Below are positions 1-9,348 of a DNA stretch of 64,000 bases, piece by piece (positions within the stretch are counted from its first letter, which is position 1; each line of letters starts with the position of its first letter). Position numbers and translations under genes: made by a program. The stretch covers positions 51,747 through 115,746 of the forward strand of contig NZ_JAKLSQ010000034.1 in the NCBI RefSeq assembly GCF_022014495.1, given 5' to 3'. The notes under the pieces are model-generated. The model searched no databases and was not told the origin of the DNA. It saw only the letters and a list, made by a program, of their open reading frames with translations. The DNA is from Sandaracinobacteroides sayramensis. Lineage in GTDB: Bacteria > Pseudomonadota > Alphaproteobacteria > Sphingomonadales > Sphingomonadaceae.

Positions 1-23
1 ACGCCGTGGCGAAGGCCGCCTGA
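1..23 (+). CDS. 3' end of an upstream gene (tail only)
   Basis: Reading the frame that ends in the TGA at 21-23 gives the short tail AVAKAA followed by the stop. That stop overlaps the ATG of the next gene by one base (TGATG), an arrangement typical of translationally coupled genes. Only seven codons are visible, so no function can be proposed, and it could be chance. Confidence 0.3.
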
Positions 24-820
24 TGGCGGCCGATTCCCTGCCGCGGGTGCTGATTGTCGCCGGTTCGGATTCGGGCGGCGGCGCTGGCATTCAGGCCGAT
101 ATCAAGACCGTCACCATGCTCGGCGGCTATGCGATGACGGCGGTGACGGCGATTACCGTGCAGAACACGCTGGGGGTCTCGGCCGTGCATGCGGTGCCGC
201 CGGAGATCGTATCCGGGCAGATCCGCGCCGTGCTGGAGGATATCGGCGCCGACGCGGTGAAGATCGGCATGCTGGGCGACGGTGCCATCGTCGAGGCCGT
301 CGCGCAGGCGTTGGAGGGGTTTCAAGGCCCCATCGTGCTGGACCCGGTGATGGTGGCGAAGGGTGGTGGGCAGTTGCTGGCCGACGAGGCGGTGGAAGCG
401 CTGATGCGGCTGCTGCTGCCGCGCGCCACGCTGATCACCCCCAATGTGCCCGAGCTTTCGGTGCTGACGGACACGCAGGTGGCCGACGAGGCCGACATGC
501 TGCTGGCGGCGCAGGAACTGGCCGCCCAGAGCCCGGCCGCCGTGCTGGCGAAGGGCGGGCATCTGACGGGCGGGATCGTCGTCGACTGGCTGGTGACCCG
601 GCGCGGGGAGCAGCGCTTCGAGGCGCCGCGCATGTCCACCCCGCACACCCATGGCACCGGCTGCACGCTGGCGAGCGCCATCGCCACCGGGCTTGGTGCC
701 GGCCTGCCGCTGGCGGTGGCGGTGGAACGCGGGCGGGCCTATCTGCAGGCGGCGCTGGCGGCGGCGCCGGGGCTGGGCCGGGGGCATGGCCCGCTGGGGC
801 ATAATTTCGCCCTGCTGTGA
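23..820 (+). CDS. thiD: Hydroxymethylpyrimidine/phosphomethylpyrimidine kinase
   Basis: Cytoplasmic kinase that phosphorylates 4-amino-5-hydroxymethyl-2-methylpyrimidine twice to give HMP-PP for thiamine synthesis. The 265-residue product has the usual length and a ribokinase-like fold. Visible signatures are the N-terminal [14 protein letters not shown] substrate loop (residues 13-26), DPVMVAKGG in the middle, and [12 protein letters not shown] near the C-terminus, whose Cys214 lies in the anion-hole/ATP region. The ATG overlaps the stop of the gene before it, and the stop overlaps the GTG of rnhB, so the gene sits inside a coupled run. No other thiamine genes and no TPP riboswitch are visible. 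Confidence 0.95.
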   Translation: MAADSLPRVLIVAGSDSGGGAGIQADIKTVTMLGGYAMTAVTAITVQNTLGVSAVHAVPPEIVSGQIRAVLEDIGADAVKIGMLGDGAIVEAVAQALEGFQGPIVLDPVMVAKGGGQLLADEAVEALMRLLLPRATLITPNVPELSVLTDTQVADEADMLLAAQELAAQSPAAVLAKGGHLTGGIVVDWLVTRRGEQRFEAPRMSTPHTHGTGCTLASAIATGLGAGLPLAVAVERGRAYLQAALAAAPGLGRGHGPLGHNFALL

Positions 821-1425
821 GCGGGCTGCAATGGGGCATCGAGGCGGATTTTTCCGGCCTCGTTTTCGGCGTCGACGAAGTGGGGCGCGGGCCGCTGGCC
901 GGGCCGGTTGTGGCGGCTGCCGCCTGCCTGTTTTCCGATTCGGTGCCGGCCGGGCTGGGTGATTCGAAAAAGGTGCCGGAAAAGCGCCGCGAAGCGATCG
1001 CGGCGGGGCTTCGCCATGTGGCCGTCGCCGAGGCTTCGGTGGCTGAAATCGACGAGCTGAACATCCTGCGCGCCAGCCATCTGGCGATGGCGCGCGCGGT
1101 CGCGGCGCTGGCCGCGGAACTGGGGGCGCCGTCTATGGTGCTGGTGGATGGCAACCTCTTGCCGGGACTCGCTTTTCCGGCCCGCGCCATCGTCAAGGGC
1201 GATGCGACGGTCGCCTGTATCGCCGCCGCTGCGATCGCCGCGAAAGTGGCGCGCGACCGGCAGATGCGAGCGCTGGACCGGGCCTTCCCGGGATATGGCT
1301 GGGCCAGCAACAAGGGCTATGGTTCGGCAGCGCATCTGGAGGCCTTGCAGCGGCTTGGGCCGACGCCACACCACCGACGCTCCTTCGCGCCGGTCAAAAA
1401 TTATTTTCCGAAGATTCCGGGCTGA
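817..1425 (+). CDS. rnhB: Ribonuclease HII
   Basis: Endonuclease that nicks RNA in RNA-DNA hybrids, including single ribonucleotides misincorporated in DNA. The 202-residue protein opens with [14 protein letters not shown] (Asp20 and Glu21 are metal ligands) and carries [25 protein letters not shown] sequence with the later catalytic Asp. The start is the GTG at 817, which overlaps the thiD stop by four bases; no upstream in-frame start fits the conserved N-terminus. The stop codon overlaps one of the GANTC sites of the ccrM promoter region. Pairing of rnhB with ccrM is common in alphaproteobacteria. Confidence 0.95.
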   Translation: MSGLQWGIEADFSGLVFGVDEVGRGPLAGPVVAAAACLFSDSVPAGLGDSKKVPEKRREAIAAGLRHVAVAEASVAEIDELNILRASHLAMARAVAALAAELGAPSMVLVDGNLLPGLAFPARAIVKGDATVACIAAAAIAAKVARDRQMRALDRAFPGYGWASNKGYGSAAHLEALQRLGPTPHHRRSFAPVKNYFPKIPG

Positions 1426-1575
1426 GTCTTTTGGGCAACAGCCGCGACATCTGGTGGCTGGCGGGATTCCGTGGACTCAGCATCTAGTGCCGCTGGAACA
1501 GGGCGTGAACGCCCGAGTCGCTTTGTAAGGACTCTGCAATAAAGCCATGACTTGACGAGAGAATCCCTGAGAGTC
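1413..1575. promoter_or_regulatory. Cluster of eight GANTC sites before ccrM
   Basis: Eight GANTC pentamers start at 1413, 1424, 1465, 1474, 1515, 1530, 1561 and 1571. They fall into four pairs: 9-15 bp apart within a pair and 46-52 bp from one pair to the next. By chance one site per roughly 250-330 bp is expected. GANTC is the target of the CcrM enzyme encoded just downstream, and in Caulobacter methylation of GANTC sites in the ccrM leader represses ccrM. Autoregulation here is inferred by analogy. No clear -35/-10 can be named. Confidence 0.85.
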
Positions 1576-1583
1576 CAGCCTAA

Positions 1584-2705
<1,122 letters not shown>

Positions 2706-2726
2706 GGCCGCAGGCGTCACGATTGC

Positions 2727-2841
2727 GCGGGGATGAAACCCCCGCCGCCGGCGTCCGACCGCCGGTGAGCCCATGACACGCTCCGCCGCCGGTGGCGGCC
2801 CCGGCCTTCTACCCACTCGGGTCCGGTGCCGGCGGCGGAGC
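2727..2841 (+). other. Three consecutive GC-rich hairpins, possible structured leader or terminator
   Basis: Between ccrM and the TonB receptor gene there are three inverted repeats in a row: 2727-2732 with 2740-2745 (GCGGGG/CCCCGC), 2748-2753 with 2760-2765 (CCGGCG/CGCCGG), and a perfect 13-bp pair 2780-2792 with 2829-2841 around a 36-nt loop. None is followed by a T tract. I do not recognise a known riboswitch: no cobalamin box and no TPP core. It may be a rho-independent-like terminator for ccrM or a leader of the receptor gene. Confidence 0.45.
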
Positions 2842-2920
2842 GGTCGCTTGCTTCAACAATTGAGACGGCGACTGTGGCGGCCCGTGGCTTTGGCGACGGG
2901 CCGCCATTTCCGGGCTTGCA

Positions 2921-2940
2921 TAGATATGTTGTAACATCTA
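2921..2940 (+). promoter_or_regulatory. Palindrome upstream of the metal receptor, candidate Zur site
   Basis: TAGATATGTTGTAACATCTA contains ATGTT-GT-AACAT at 2926-2937, a perfect 5-bp inverted repeat in an AT-rich pocket, 60 bp before the start of a histidine-rich ZnuD-like receptor gene. Zur operators of proteobacteria have TGTT/AACA-type half-sites, so zinc repression is plausible, but the assignment is by resemblance only. Confidence 0.45.
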
Positions 2941-2999
2941 ATTCCGGGCGCTCGATCAATTGAAGCCGGCCGGTCGCAGGCCGGATGGAGTAGCTGAAT

Positions 3000-5174
3000 A
3001 TGTCGTCTGCCCGTTTCCTTCTGCTGCTGGCCGCCTCCTTTTCGCCGATCGCGGCGCAGGCCGAGGATGCGCCGCCCGCGCGGGACGATCTGCACGGCAA
3101 TCTGGGCACCGACATCGTGGTGACCGCGCCGTTCGCGCGCGAGCGCTTCACCCTGCCGACGGCCGTCGCCGTGCTGGACGGCGAGGCGCTGTTGCGCGAC
3201 ACGCGGCCGAGCATCGGCGAGACGCTGGCGCGCCAGCCGGGCGTGAGTTCCAGCTTCTTCGGCCCCAATGCGTCGCGGCCGATCCTGCGTGGCCTCGATT
3301 CCGAGCGGGTGCGCGTGCTGACCGACGGCATCGGCAGCTTCGACGTTTCCAACGTCTCGGCCGACCATGCGGTGGCGATCAACCCGCTGACCGCCGACCG
3401 GGTTGAGGTCGTGCGCGGCCCGGCCTCGCTGCTGTTCGGCTCCAGCGCCATCGGTGGCGTGGTGAACGTGACCGACCGGCGCATCGCCCGGGAAATCCCC
3501 GAGGAGTTCGCCCATATCGACGCGACCGCCAATTTCGCCACCGCCGCCAAGGAGCGCGGGGTGGCCGGCTCCGTCGATGTGCCGCTGGGAAGGTCCGGGC
3601 TGGTGGCGCATGCCGACGGCAGCTTCCTGAAGACCGGCGACTATCGCGTGGGCGGGCATATCTTCTCCAAGGCGTTGCGCGAGGAGGCCGAGCATGCCGC
3701 CGAGCATGAGGCGGAGCATCACCCCGAAGAGCATGAGGCGGCCGAAGTCGCGGAAAAGGCCCAGGCGAAGGGGCGCGTGCCCAACACCGATTCCCGGACA
3801 TGGGAAGTGGCCGGCGGCCTGTCGTGGATCGGCGAGAAGGGGAATTTCGGGGTTTCCGTCGCGCGGATGGAAAGCAACTACGGCATTCCCGGCACGCTGA
3901 CGCTGGCCGAACATCATCATGGGCATGACGACGGCCATGACGATCACGACGACCATGATCATGACGACGAGCATGATCATGACCATGAAGGCCACAGCCA
4001 CGACAATGTGCGAATCGACATGCGCCAGACCCGGCTGGACGCGCGGGCCGAAGTGCCGATGTTCGGGGCCTTCGAGGCGCTGAAGTTCCGTTTCGGCTTC
4101 GCCGACTATCGCCATGACGAGGTGGAGGAAACGGGCGAGATCGGCACCAGCTTCTTCAGCAAGGGGCTGGAAGGCCGGCTGGAACTGGTGCAGCGCGACC
4201 GCGACGGCTGGAAGGGGGCGAGCGGGGTGCAGTATGTCTCCCGCCGGTTCCGCGCCGAGGGCGAGGAAGCGACCGTGCCGCTGAACATCACCGACCAGGT
4301 GGGCCTGTTCACCGTGCAGAGCAAGGATCTGGGCGGGCTGAAGCTGGAGGTCGGCGCCCGCTACGAGAATACGCGCGTGCGCTCGACTCCGATCGACGCC
4401 GACCGGCGGTTCAACGCCTTCTCGGGCTCGGGCGGGGTTTCGGTGCCGTTGGGCGATGCCTTCCGGATTTCCGGCAGCCTTGCCTATACCGAGCGGGCGC
4501 CGGCGGCCGAGGAGCTGTTCTCGAACGGCGCGCATGCCGCCACCCGCTCCTACGAAATCGGCAACCCGGACCTGAAGAAGGAGCGCAGCCTGGGCGCCGA
4601 AGCCGTGCTGCGCGGGCGGGGCGAGGGCTGGCGGTTGGAAGTCTCGGGCTTCTTCAACCGCTTCTACGACTTCATCTATCTGAACCCGACCGGCGAGGAA
4701 GAGCATGAGCTGCCGGTGTTCGCCTACAGCCAGGACGGCGCCCGCCACTGGGGCTTCGAGGCCGAAGGCCGCGTGACGCTGTTCGACCTGGGCGAGACGC
4801 GGGTGGAGGCGACCGGGCTCGTCGATTTCGTGCGCGCCGACATATTGGGCGGCAAGGGCGCCGCGCCGCGCATTCCGCCGCTGCGCTTCATCGCCGGGCT
4901 GGAGGCCGACGGCGGCCCGATCGGCGGCCGGGTGGAAGTGGAGCATGCGACGAAGCAGGACCGGGTGACGGAGTATGAGACGGAGACGCCTGGCTGGACG
5001 ATGGTGAACGCCTCGGTAAGCTGGAAGCCGTTCGGGGCGGACAGCCCGACCATGCTGATCGCCAGCGTGAACAACATCTTCGACGTGGAAGCTCGCCGCC
5101 ATTCGAGCTTCCTGAAGGAATTCGCGCCGCTGCCCGGCCGCGATTTCCGCCTGGGCGCGCGGCTGAGCTTCTGA
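3000..5174 (+). CDS. ZnuD-like TonB-dependent receptor with histidine-rich loops (zinc or other metal uptake)
   Basis: Outer-membrane TonB-dependent transporter of 724 residues: a signal peptide ending near AAQA, a plug with RPILRGLDSERVRVL and DRVEVVRGPASLLFGSSAIGG, then a beta-barrel ending in the terminal Phe of LGARLSF. Two metal-binding stretches stand out: EAEHAAEHEAEHHPEEHE (about residues 229-246) and a longer His/Asp run of HDD/DHD units (about 304-336). This pattern and the plug match the ZnuD/zinc-receptor family. The gene stands alone, behind a candidate Zur palindrome and three hairpins. Nickel or cobalt as substrate cannot be excluded. Confidence 0.8.
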   Translation: MSSARFLLLLAASFSPIAAQAEDAPPARDDLHGNLGTDIVVTAPFARERFTLPTAVAVLDGEALLRDTRPSIGETLARQPGVSSSFFGPNASRPILRGLDSERVRVLTDGIGSFDVSNVSADHAVAINPLTADRVEVVRGPASLLFGSSAIGGVVNVTDRRIAREIPEEFAHIDATANFATAAKERGVAGSVDVPLGRSGLVAHADGSFLKTGDYRVGGHIFSKALREEAEHAAEHEAEHHPEEHEAAEVAEKAQAKGRVPNTDSRTWEVAGGLSWIGEKGNFGVSVARMESNYGIPGTLTLAEHHHGHDDGHDDHDDHDHDDEHDHDHEGHSHDNVRIDMRQTRLDARAEVPMFGAFEALKFRFGFADYRHDEVEETGEIGTSFFSKGLEGRLELVQRDRDGWKGASGVQYVSRRFRAEGEEATVPLNITDQVGLFTVQSKDLGGLKLEVGARYENTRVRSTPIDADRRFNAFSGSGGVSVPLGDAFRISGSLAYTERAPAAEELFSNGAHAATRSYEIGNPDLKKERSLGAEAVLRGRGEGWRLEVSGFFNRFYDFIYLNPTGEEEHELPVFAYSQDGARHWGFEAEGRVTLFDLGETRVEATGLVDFVRADILGGKGAAPRIPPLRFIAGLEADGGPIGGRVEVEHATKQDRVTEYETETPGWTMVNASVSWKPFGADSPTMLIASVNNIFDVEARRHSSFLKEFAPLPGRDFRLGARLSF

Positions 5175-5217
5175 GCCGGGGCGCCGGATTGCGGGGCCAA
5201 TTGTTATCGGCCAGCGC

Positions 5218-5246
5218 CGTCTCCCCGGGTCAAGCCCGGGGAGACG
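5218..5246. repeat. Short copy (29 bp) of the CCCGGG intergenic palindrome
   Basis: CGTCTCCCCGGG-TCAAG-CCCGGGGAGACG, a perfect 12-bp inverted repeat between two convergent genes. It belongs to a family also present at 7577, 16230, 25533, 36103, 37616 and 41598. It could act as a bidirectional terminator for the convergent pair. Confidence 0.85.
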
Positions 5247-5264
5247 AATTGAAATTAGTCCGAT

Positions 5265-5744
5265 TCAGCCCGGCTGATTGGCGGGCGCTTGCGGGGACTT
5301 GCAGGCGAGGAGGAAGGTTTCGATCTTCGCCTGCTCCGGCGCGGGGGCGGTGGCGCGGCCGGCATAGGTGACGACCACCAGCCGACCGTTGCGGCGGGCG
5401 CCTTCCAGCAGGCCCGCCGGGTCGGCGATGGGGGTGTCGATTCGGGTCGGCCCTTCGGCCTTCGCGGTGCCGGAGGCGGCGAAGACCAGTTCCCGGCTGC
5501 CCTGAAAGACGCGGACGCCGGTTTCGAACGTCTCGTCCTGAAGATTGCGCGGCGGCTGGCGAACCCAGGTCGTCAGCAGGCTGTTGCCGCCGGCGCATTC
5601 CAGACGGAAGGCGCCATTGCTGCTCGCTTCGCCATGGGCGAGGCTGGCGACACCGCCAGCGGTTTCCAGTGTCCAGCCCGAGGCTTGCGCCAGAGCCGGA
5701 GCCGAAACCAGCGACAGGGCGAGGAGGAGGGGGCGAATCCGCAT
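5265..5744 (-). CDS. Small secreted protein of unknown function
   Basis: A 159-residue protein with a clear signal peptide (MRIRPLLLALSLVSAPALAQA) followed by a compact domain with two cysteines (Cys50 and Cys148) that could form a disulfide. The start at 5744 is the only one giving a signal peptide; longer in-frame versions run through the helicase tail and have shadow-like composition. It lies 53 bp downstream of the rhlE stop on the same strand and may be cotranscribed. I do not recognise a family; a periplasmic invasion-associated-locus-B-like or inhibitor-like fold is conceivable but unsupported. Confidence 0.75.
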   Translation of the reverse strand: MRIRPLLLALSLVSAPALAQASGWTLETAGGVASLAHGEASSNGAFRLECAGGNSLLTTWVRQPPRNLQDETFETGVRVFQGSRELVFAASGTAKAEGPTRIDTPIADPAGLLEGARRNGRLVVVTYAGRATAPAPEQAKIETFLLACKSPQAPANQPG

Positions 5745-5797
5745 GCGATACGCCTTACGCCCGCGCCCGATCGCCGGCCAGCCTTTTCCCGGAAGGC

Positions 5798-7294
5798 TCA
5801 GGCGCCCGCGCGCCCCGGCCTTCCCCCGCCATTGCCGCCGCCCCGTCCACGGTGCGGTTTGCCGGCCGGCCGGCCGGCTTGCGAGCGCCCGGCGATCGGA
5901 TGCGCGTGCGACGCCCGACCTTCTCCGGACCGGCCTTCTCGCGACTGGCCTTCGCGGGCCTGACCTTCGCGTGCGGGGCCTTCGCCGGCGCGGCGGGGGC
6001 CGCCGCCATGCCGGCGCTGCCCGCCGCGACCGCCGCCCTGACGGCCATCGGCCGAGCGCGGGGCGTGGCGGTGGCTGCCGACCTCGCCCGAGCGGGCATG
6101 GTCTTCGCGTTCCTGCCCGGGGCGCACCGGCACCGGCTTCGGCAGCTTTTCCGCTTCCTTCAGGAAGTTGGCCGGCAGCGGCAGCGGTTCCAGCTTCTGG
6201 CGGGTGAGCTTCTCGATGTCCTTCAGATAGGGCTTCTCGTCCGGCGCGCAGAAGCTGACGGCCACACCCTCGCGGCCGGCGCGGGCGGTGCGGCCGATGC
6301 GGTGCACATATTGCTCCGGCACGTTCGGAAGCTCGAAATTGATGACGTGGGAGACGGCGTCGATGTCGATCCCGCGCGCGGCGATGTCGGTCGCCACCAG
6401 CACGCCGATTTCCCCGCGCTTGAACTGGTCGAGCGCGCGTTCGCGTTGCGGCTGGCTCTTGTTGCCGTGGATCGCGGCGGAGCGCACGCCGGCGCCCTGC
6501 AGGTGGCGCACCACCCGGTCCGCGCCATGCTTGGTGCGGGTGAAGACCAGGCATTTGGCGAATTCCGGCTTCTTCAGCGTCAGCGTCAGCAGCGCCTGCT
6601 TTTCCGCCTGGTTGAGGTGGGTGACGAACTGCTGGATCTTTTCCGCCGTGGTGGCGACCGGAGTGACTTCCACCTTCACCGGGTTGCGCAGGTAGCGGCC
6701 GGCCAGTTCCGAAATCGAATTGGGCATGGTGGCCGAGAAGAACAGGCTCTGCCGCTGGCGCGGCACGATCTGGGCGATGCGCTTCAGCGCGTGGATGAAG
6801 CCGAGGTCCAGCATCTGGTCGGCCTCGTCCAGCACCAGCACTTCCACCTGATCTAGGAGGAGCGAGCGGCGGTCCACCAGGTCGAGCAGGCGGCCGGGCG
6901 TGGCGACCAGCACATCGGCGCCCGACACGAGCTGCTTTTCCTGCCGGGGGATCGGCACGCCGCCGAACACCGTCAGGATGGTCAGCTTCTGGAAGCGGGC
7001 ATAGGCGCGGAAGCTGTCGGCGATCTGCGTCGCCAGTTCGCGCGTGGGGGCCAGCACCAGCACGCGCGGCGCCATCTTCCTGCGCGGCGCCGGGTTGCCG
7101 ATCAGATAATGCAGGATCGGCAGCGCGAAGGCAGCCGTCTTGCCGGTGCCGGTCTGAGCGATGCCCAGCAGATCCTTGCCTTCCAGCGCGGGCGGAATGG
7201 CCTGTAGCTGGATCGGGGTGGGGGTTTCATAGCCCTCTTCGGCAAGCGCCATGAGGAGCGGCTGGGCAAGACCCAGCGATTCAAAATTGGTCAT
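5798..7294 (-). CDS. rhlE: DEAD-box ATP-dependent RNA helicase, RhlE type
   Basis: RNA helicase acting in ribosome assembly, RNA turnover or cold adaptation. The 498-residue protein has the Q motif, Walker A AQTGTGKT (residues 46-53), ATPGRLLDLV, the DEAD box in VLDEADQMLD, SAT, and motif VI HRIGRTARAG. After about residue 390 comes a low-complexity Arg/Gly/Glu-rich tail, partly built from repeated GREG/ARE-type units, suited to RNA binding. The start MTNFESLGL at 7294 was preferred over a 15-residue longer version because it begins at the conserved Q-motif region. Confidence 0.92.
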   Translation of the reverse strand: MTNFESLGLAQPLLMALAEEGYETPTPIQLQAIPPALEGKDLLGIAQTGTGKTAAFALPILHYLIGNPAPRRKMAPRVLVLAPTRELATQIADSFRAYARFQKLTILTVFGGVPIPRQEKQLVSGADVLVATPGRLLDLVDRRSLLLDQVEVLVLDEADQMLDLGFIHALKRIAQIVPRQRQSLFFSATMPNSISELAGRYLRNPVKVEVTPVATTAEKIQQFVTHLNQAEKQALLTLTLKKPEFAKCLVFTRTKHGADRVVRHLQGAGVRSAAIHGNKSQPQRERALDQFKRGEIGVLVATDIAARGIDIDAVSHVINFELPNVPEQYVHRIGRTARAGREGVAVSFCAPDEKPYLKDIEKLTRQKLEPLPLPANFLKEAEKLPKPVPVRPGQEREDHARSGEVGSHRHAPRSADGRQGGGRGGQRRHGGGPRRAGEGPAREGQAREGQSREGRSGEGRASHAHPIAGRSQAGRPAGKPHRGRGGGNGGGRPGRAGA

Positions 7295-7664
7295 TGGTCG
7301 TCTTTCAAGTCTGACCCGCGCGCAGCTTCGCGTTCGCACTGCGCTTGAGCCGGTCAGACATCCCGCGTGGCAGGAATGTCGTGGGGAGGCGCAGCGGCAA
7401 ACCCGGGGTCGGTTCGGGGGGCGGAAAGCCCCGCGCGTCGATCACGCGCCCCGGCGACTGGGCTCCTCGCACACCCAAGGCTGGGTGGAGGCCATCGCTG
7501 CGCTGCGGCATATACGGGTGCAGGGCCGGAAATGCAAGGAGAGGTGATGGGGCCGTGCGAATGGAGCCGGACACGCCGTCACCCCGGGTCAAGCCCGGGG
7601 TGACGGGTTCGTTTGCGGGCGATTGCAAGGACGGGCGATTGCAGGCGCGAGGTCGGAAAAGGAA
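7295..7664. other. Long intergenic stretch with no recognisable gene
   Basis: This stretch between the helicase start and the permease terminator holds the 29-bp palindromic repeat at 7577 and presumably the helicase promoter and leader. Several open frames cross it but none has coding character. A stretch at 7521-7546 faintly resembles the signal-recognition-particle RNA loop but does not match its core. Long leaders are common before DEAD-box helicase genes; nothing more specific is visible. Confidence 0.5.
7577..7605. repeat. Short copy (29 bp) of the CCCGGG intergenic palindrome
   Basis: CGTCACCCCGGG-TCAAG-CCCGGGGTGACG, a perfect 12-bp inverted repeat. Compared with the copy at 5218 both arms carry the compensating A/T change (TCTCC to TCACC), so pairing is kept. 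Confidence 0.85.
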
Positions 7665-7692
7665 GGGGCCGGGAAGTTTCCTTCCCGGCCCC
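7665..7692 (-). terminator. Rho-independent terminator of the permease gene
   Basis: GGGGCCGGGAAG (7665-7676) pairs perfectly with CTTCCCGGCCCC (7681-7692). On the minus strand the stem is followed by TTCCTTTTCC. It begins 8 bp after the permease stop. Confidence 0.85.
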
Positions 7693-7699
7693 ATCTTTA

Positions 7700-9262
7700 T
7701 CAGGCGTCTTTCCCGCCCGGCGTCGGCGCGCCCGGCATGGGCGGCACCGGCAGCGGCGGCGCGTCCGGGTCGCCCTCGTGCACGTCGATGATGCCACGCC
7801 CCACATGGCTCTTGCGGTAGCCGTAGAGGAAATAGAAGACGAGGCCGATGGCGCCCCAGATGGGCAGCACCAGGATCGCCTTCACCGGCAGCGAGACATA
7901 GAGATAGACGCAGCCGACGATCGCCAGCGGCGCCACCAGCCAGACGGCGGGGGTGCGGAACGGCCGGTGCCGGTCCGGCTGGGTGCGCCTCAGGATCAGC
8001 ACCGAGATCGCCACCATGAAGAAGGCGAACAGCGTGCCGGCGTTGGCGATGGCCGCCAGCTCGCCGACCGGCAGGAAGGCCGCCGCGAAGGTGACGGCGA
8101 CGCCGGTGATGGCGGTGATGATGTGCGGCGTCTTCCACTTGGGGTGGATGGTCGACAGCTTCTCGGGCAGCAGGCCGTCGCGCGACATCACGAAGAAGAT
8201 GCGCGTCTGGCCGAACAGCATGACGAGGATCACCGACGGCAGCGCCAGGAAGGCCGCGAGGCCGATCAGGTTGCCGAAGTTCAGATAGCCGACTTCGCGC
8301 AGCACATGCGCCAGCGCTTCCTTCGAGCAGGCGAGCGGCTCCTTGCCGAGGCCGGCCAGTTCGCCGCAGCGGGCGAAAAGCTCCGGCGAGCCGGGGGAGA
8401 GCCAGTTGCCCAGCGCGTCGGTGACGGGCTGGGCGCCGAGCGGCGAGCCGATCGCGCCGGCCGCCACCAGCATGTAGAAGACGGTGCAGATGCCGAGCGA
8501 TCCCAGCAGGCCCAACGGCACGTTGCGCTGCGGGTTCACGGTTTCCTCGGCGGCGGTCGAAACCGCGTCGAACCCGACATAGGCGAAGAAGATCGAAGCC
8601 GCCGCCGCCGAGATGCCGGCGAAGCCCATCGGCGCGAAGGGGGCGAAATTGTCCATCTTCATCACCGGCAGGGCGAGCACGACGAAGGCCGTCAGCGCCG
8701 CGACCTTGATCGCCACCAGCACGGCGTTCACCCGGGCGCTTTCCGTGGTGCCGACGATGAGGAGGCCAGTGACCAGCAGCGCGATCGCGACCGCCGGCAG
8801 GTTCATGATTCCGCCGGCATAGGGCCCGCTCACCAGCGCCATGGGCAGTTCGATCCCGAACCAGCCTTTCAACTGGCCCACGAAATAGCCGGACCAGCCG
8901 ACGGAGACGGCGGAAGCCGCCACCGCATATTCCAGCACCAGCGCCCAGCCGACCATCCAGGCCAGCACTTCGCCCATGACGGCGTAGGTGTAGGTGTAGG
9001 CGGAGCCGGAGACCGGCACCATGGAAGCGATTTCGGAATAGCAGAGCGCCGCCACGCCGCAGACGAGCCCGGCGAGCACGAAGCTCAGCAGCATGCCCGG
9101 CCCGGCGAACTGCGCGGCTTCCGACGTCAGCACGAAGATGCCGGTGCCGATGATGGCGCCGACGCCCAGCAACGTCAGTTGCCAGGCGCCCAATGTTCTG
9201 GTGAGACTTTTCTTTTCAGCGGTTGCGAGAATGGCGTCGAGTGGCTTGATGCGCCAGGACAT
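7700..9262 (-). CDS. APC-superfamily amino acid permease
   Basis: Inner-membrane amino acid transporter of 520 residues with about 12-14 predicted helices, starting with GVGAIIGTGIFVLTSEAA, the APC-family substrate loop of helix 1. The length and the two extra C-terminal helices resemble the cationic amino acid transporter (CAT/YfnA-like) branch. Substrate cannot be read from sequence; basic or neutral amino acids are likely. The gene is monocistronic, ending at a strong hairpin. The C-terminal tail (APPLPVPPMPGAPTPGGKDA) is proline-rich and cytosolic. Confidence 0.9.
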   Translation of the reverse strand: MSWRIKPLDAILATAEKKSLTRTLGAWQLTLLGVGAIIGTGIFVLTSEAAQFAGPGMLLSFVLAGLVCGVAALCYSEIASMVPVSGSAYTYTYAVMGEVLAWMVGWALVLEYAVAASAVSVGWSGYFVGQLKGWFGIELPMALVSGPYAGGIMNLPAVAIALLVTGLLIVGTTESARVNAVLVAIKVAALTAFVVLALPVMKMDNFAPFAPMGFAGISAAAASIFFAYVGFDAVSTAAEETVNPQRNVPLGLLGSLGICTVFYMLVAAGAIGSPLGAQPVTDALGNWLSPGSPELFARCGELAGLGKEPLACSKEALAHVLREVGYLNFGNLIGLAAFLALPSVILVMLFGQTRIFFVMSRDGLLPEKLSTIHPKWKTPHIITAITGVAVTFAAAFLPVGELAAIANAGTLFAFFMVAISVLILRRTQPDRHRPFRTPAVWLVAPLAIVGCVYLYVSLPVKAILVLPIWGAIGLVFYFLYGYRKSHVGRGIIDVHEGDPDAPPLPVPPMPGAPTPGGKDA

Positions 9263-9348
9263 TCGGTTCCCTTCCTGAACCCCGGAACCCTCTCAGGGCT
9301 CACGGGTGAATATTATGGAACGGAAACTGTCCTGTCGCGCCGCGATGG

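Noticed and set aside
2706..2999. Cobalamin riboswitch before the TonB receptor
   Set aside because: The B12 box and the GCCACTG segment are missing on both strands, and the histidine-rich receptor points to a metal.
2853..5102. Open frame of 749 codons on the minus strand
   Set aside because: It is the antisense shadow of the ZnuD-like receptor; composition is His/Arg/Gln-rich in the way GC-rich antisense frames are, and no domain is recognisable.
7521..7546. Signal-recognition-particle RNA
   Set aside because: A short GGGCCGGAAATGCAAGGAG resemblance only; the conserved core (GGTCAGG..CCGGAAGG.AGCAGCC) is not present.
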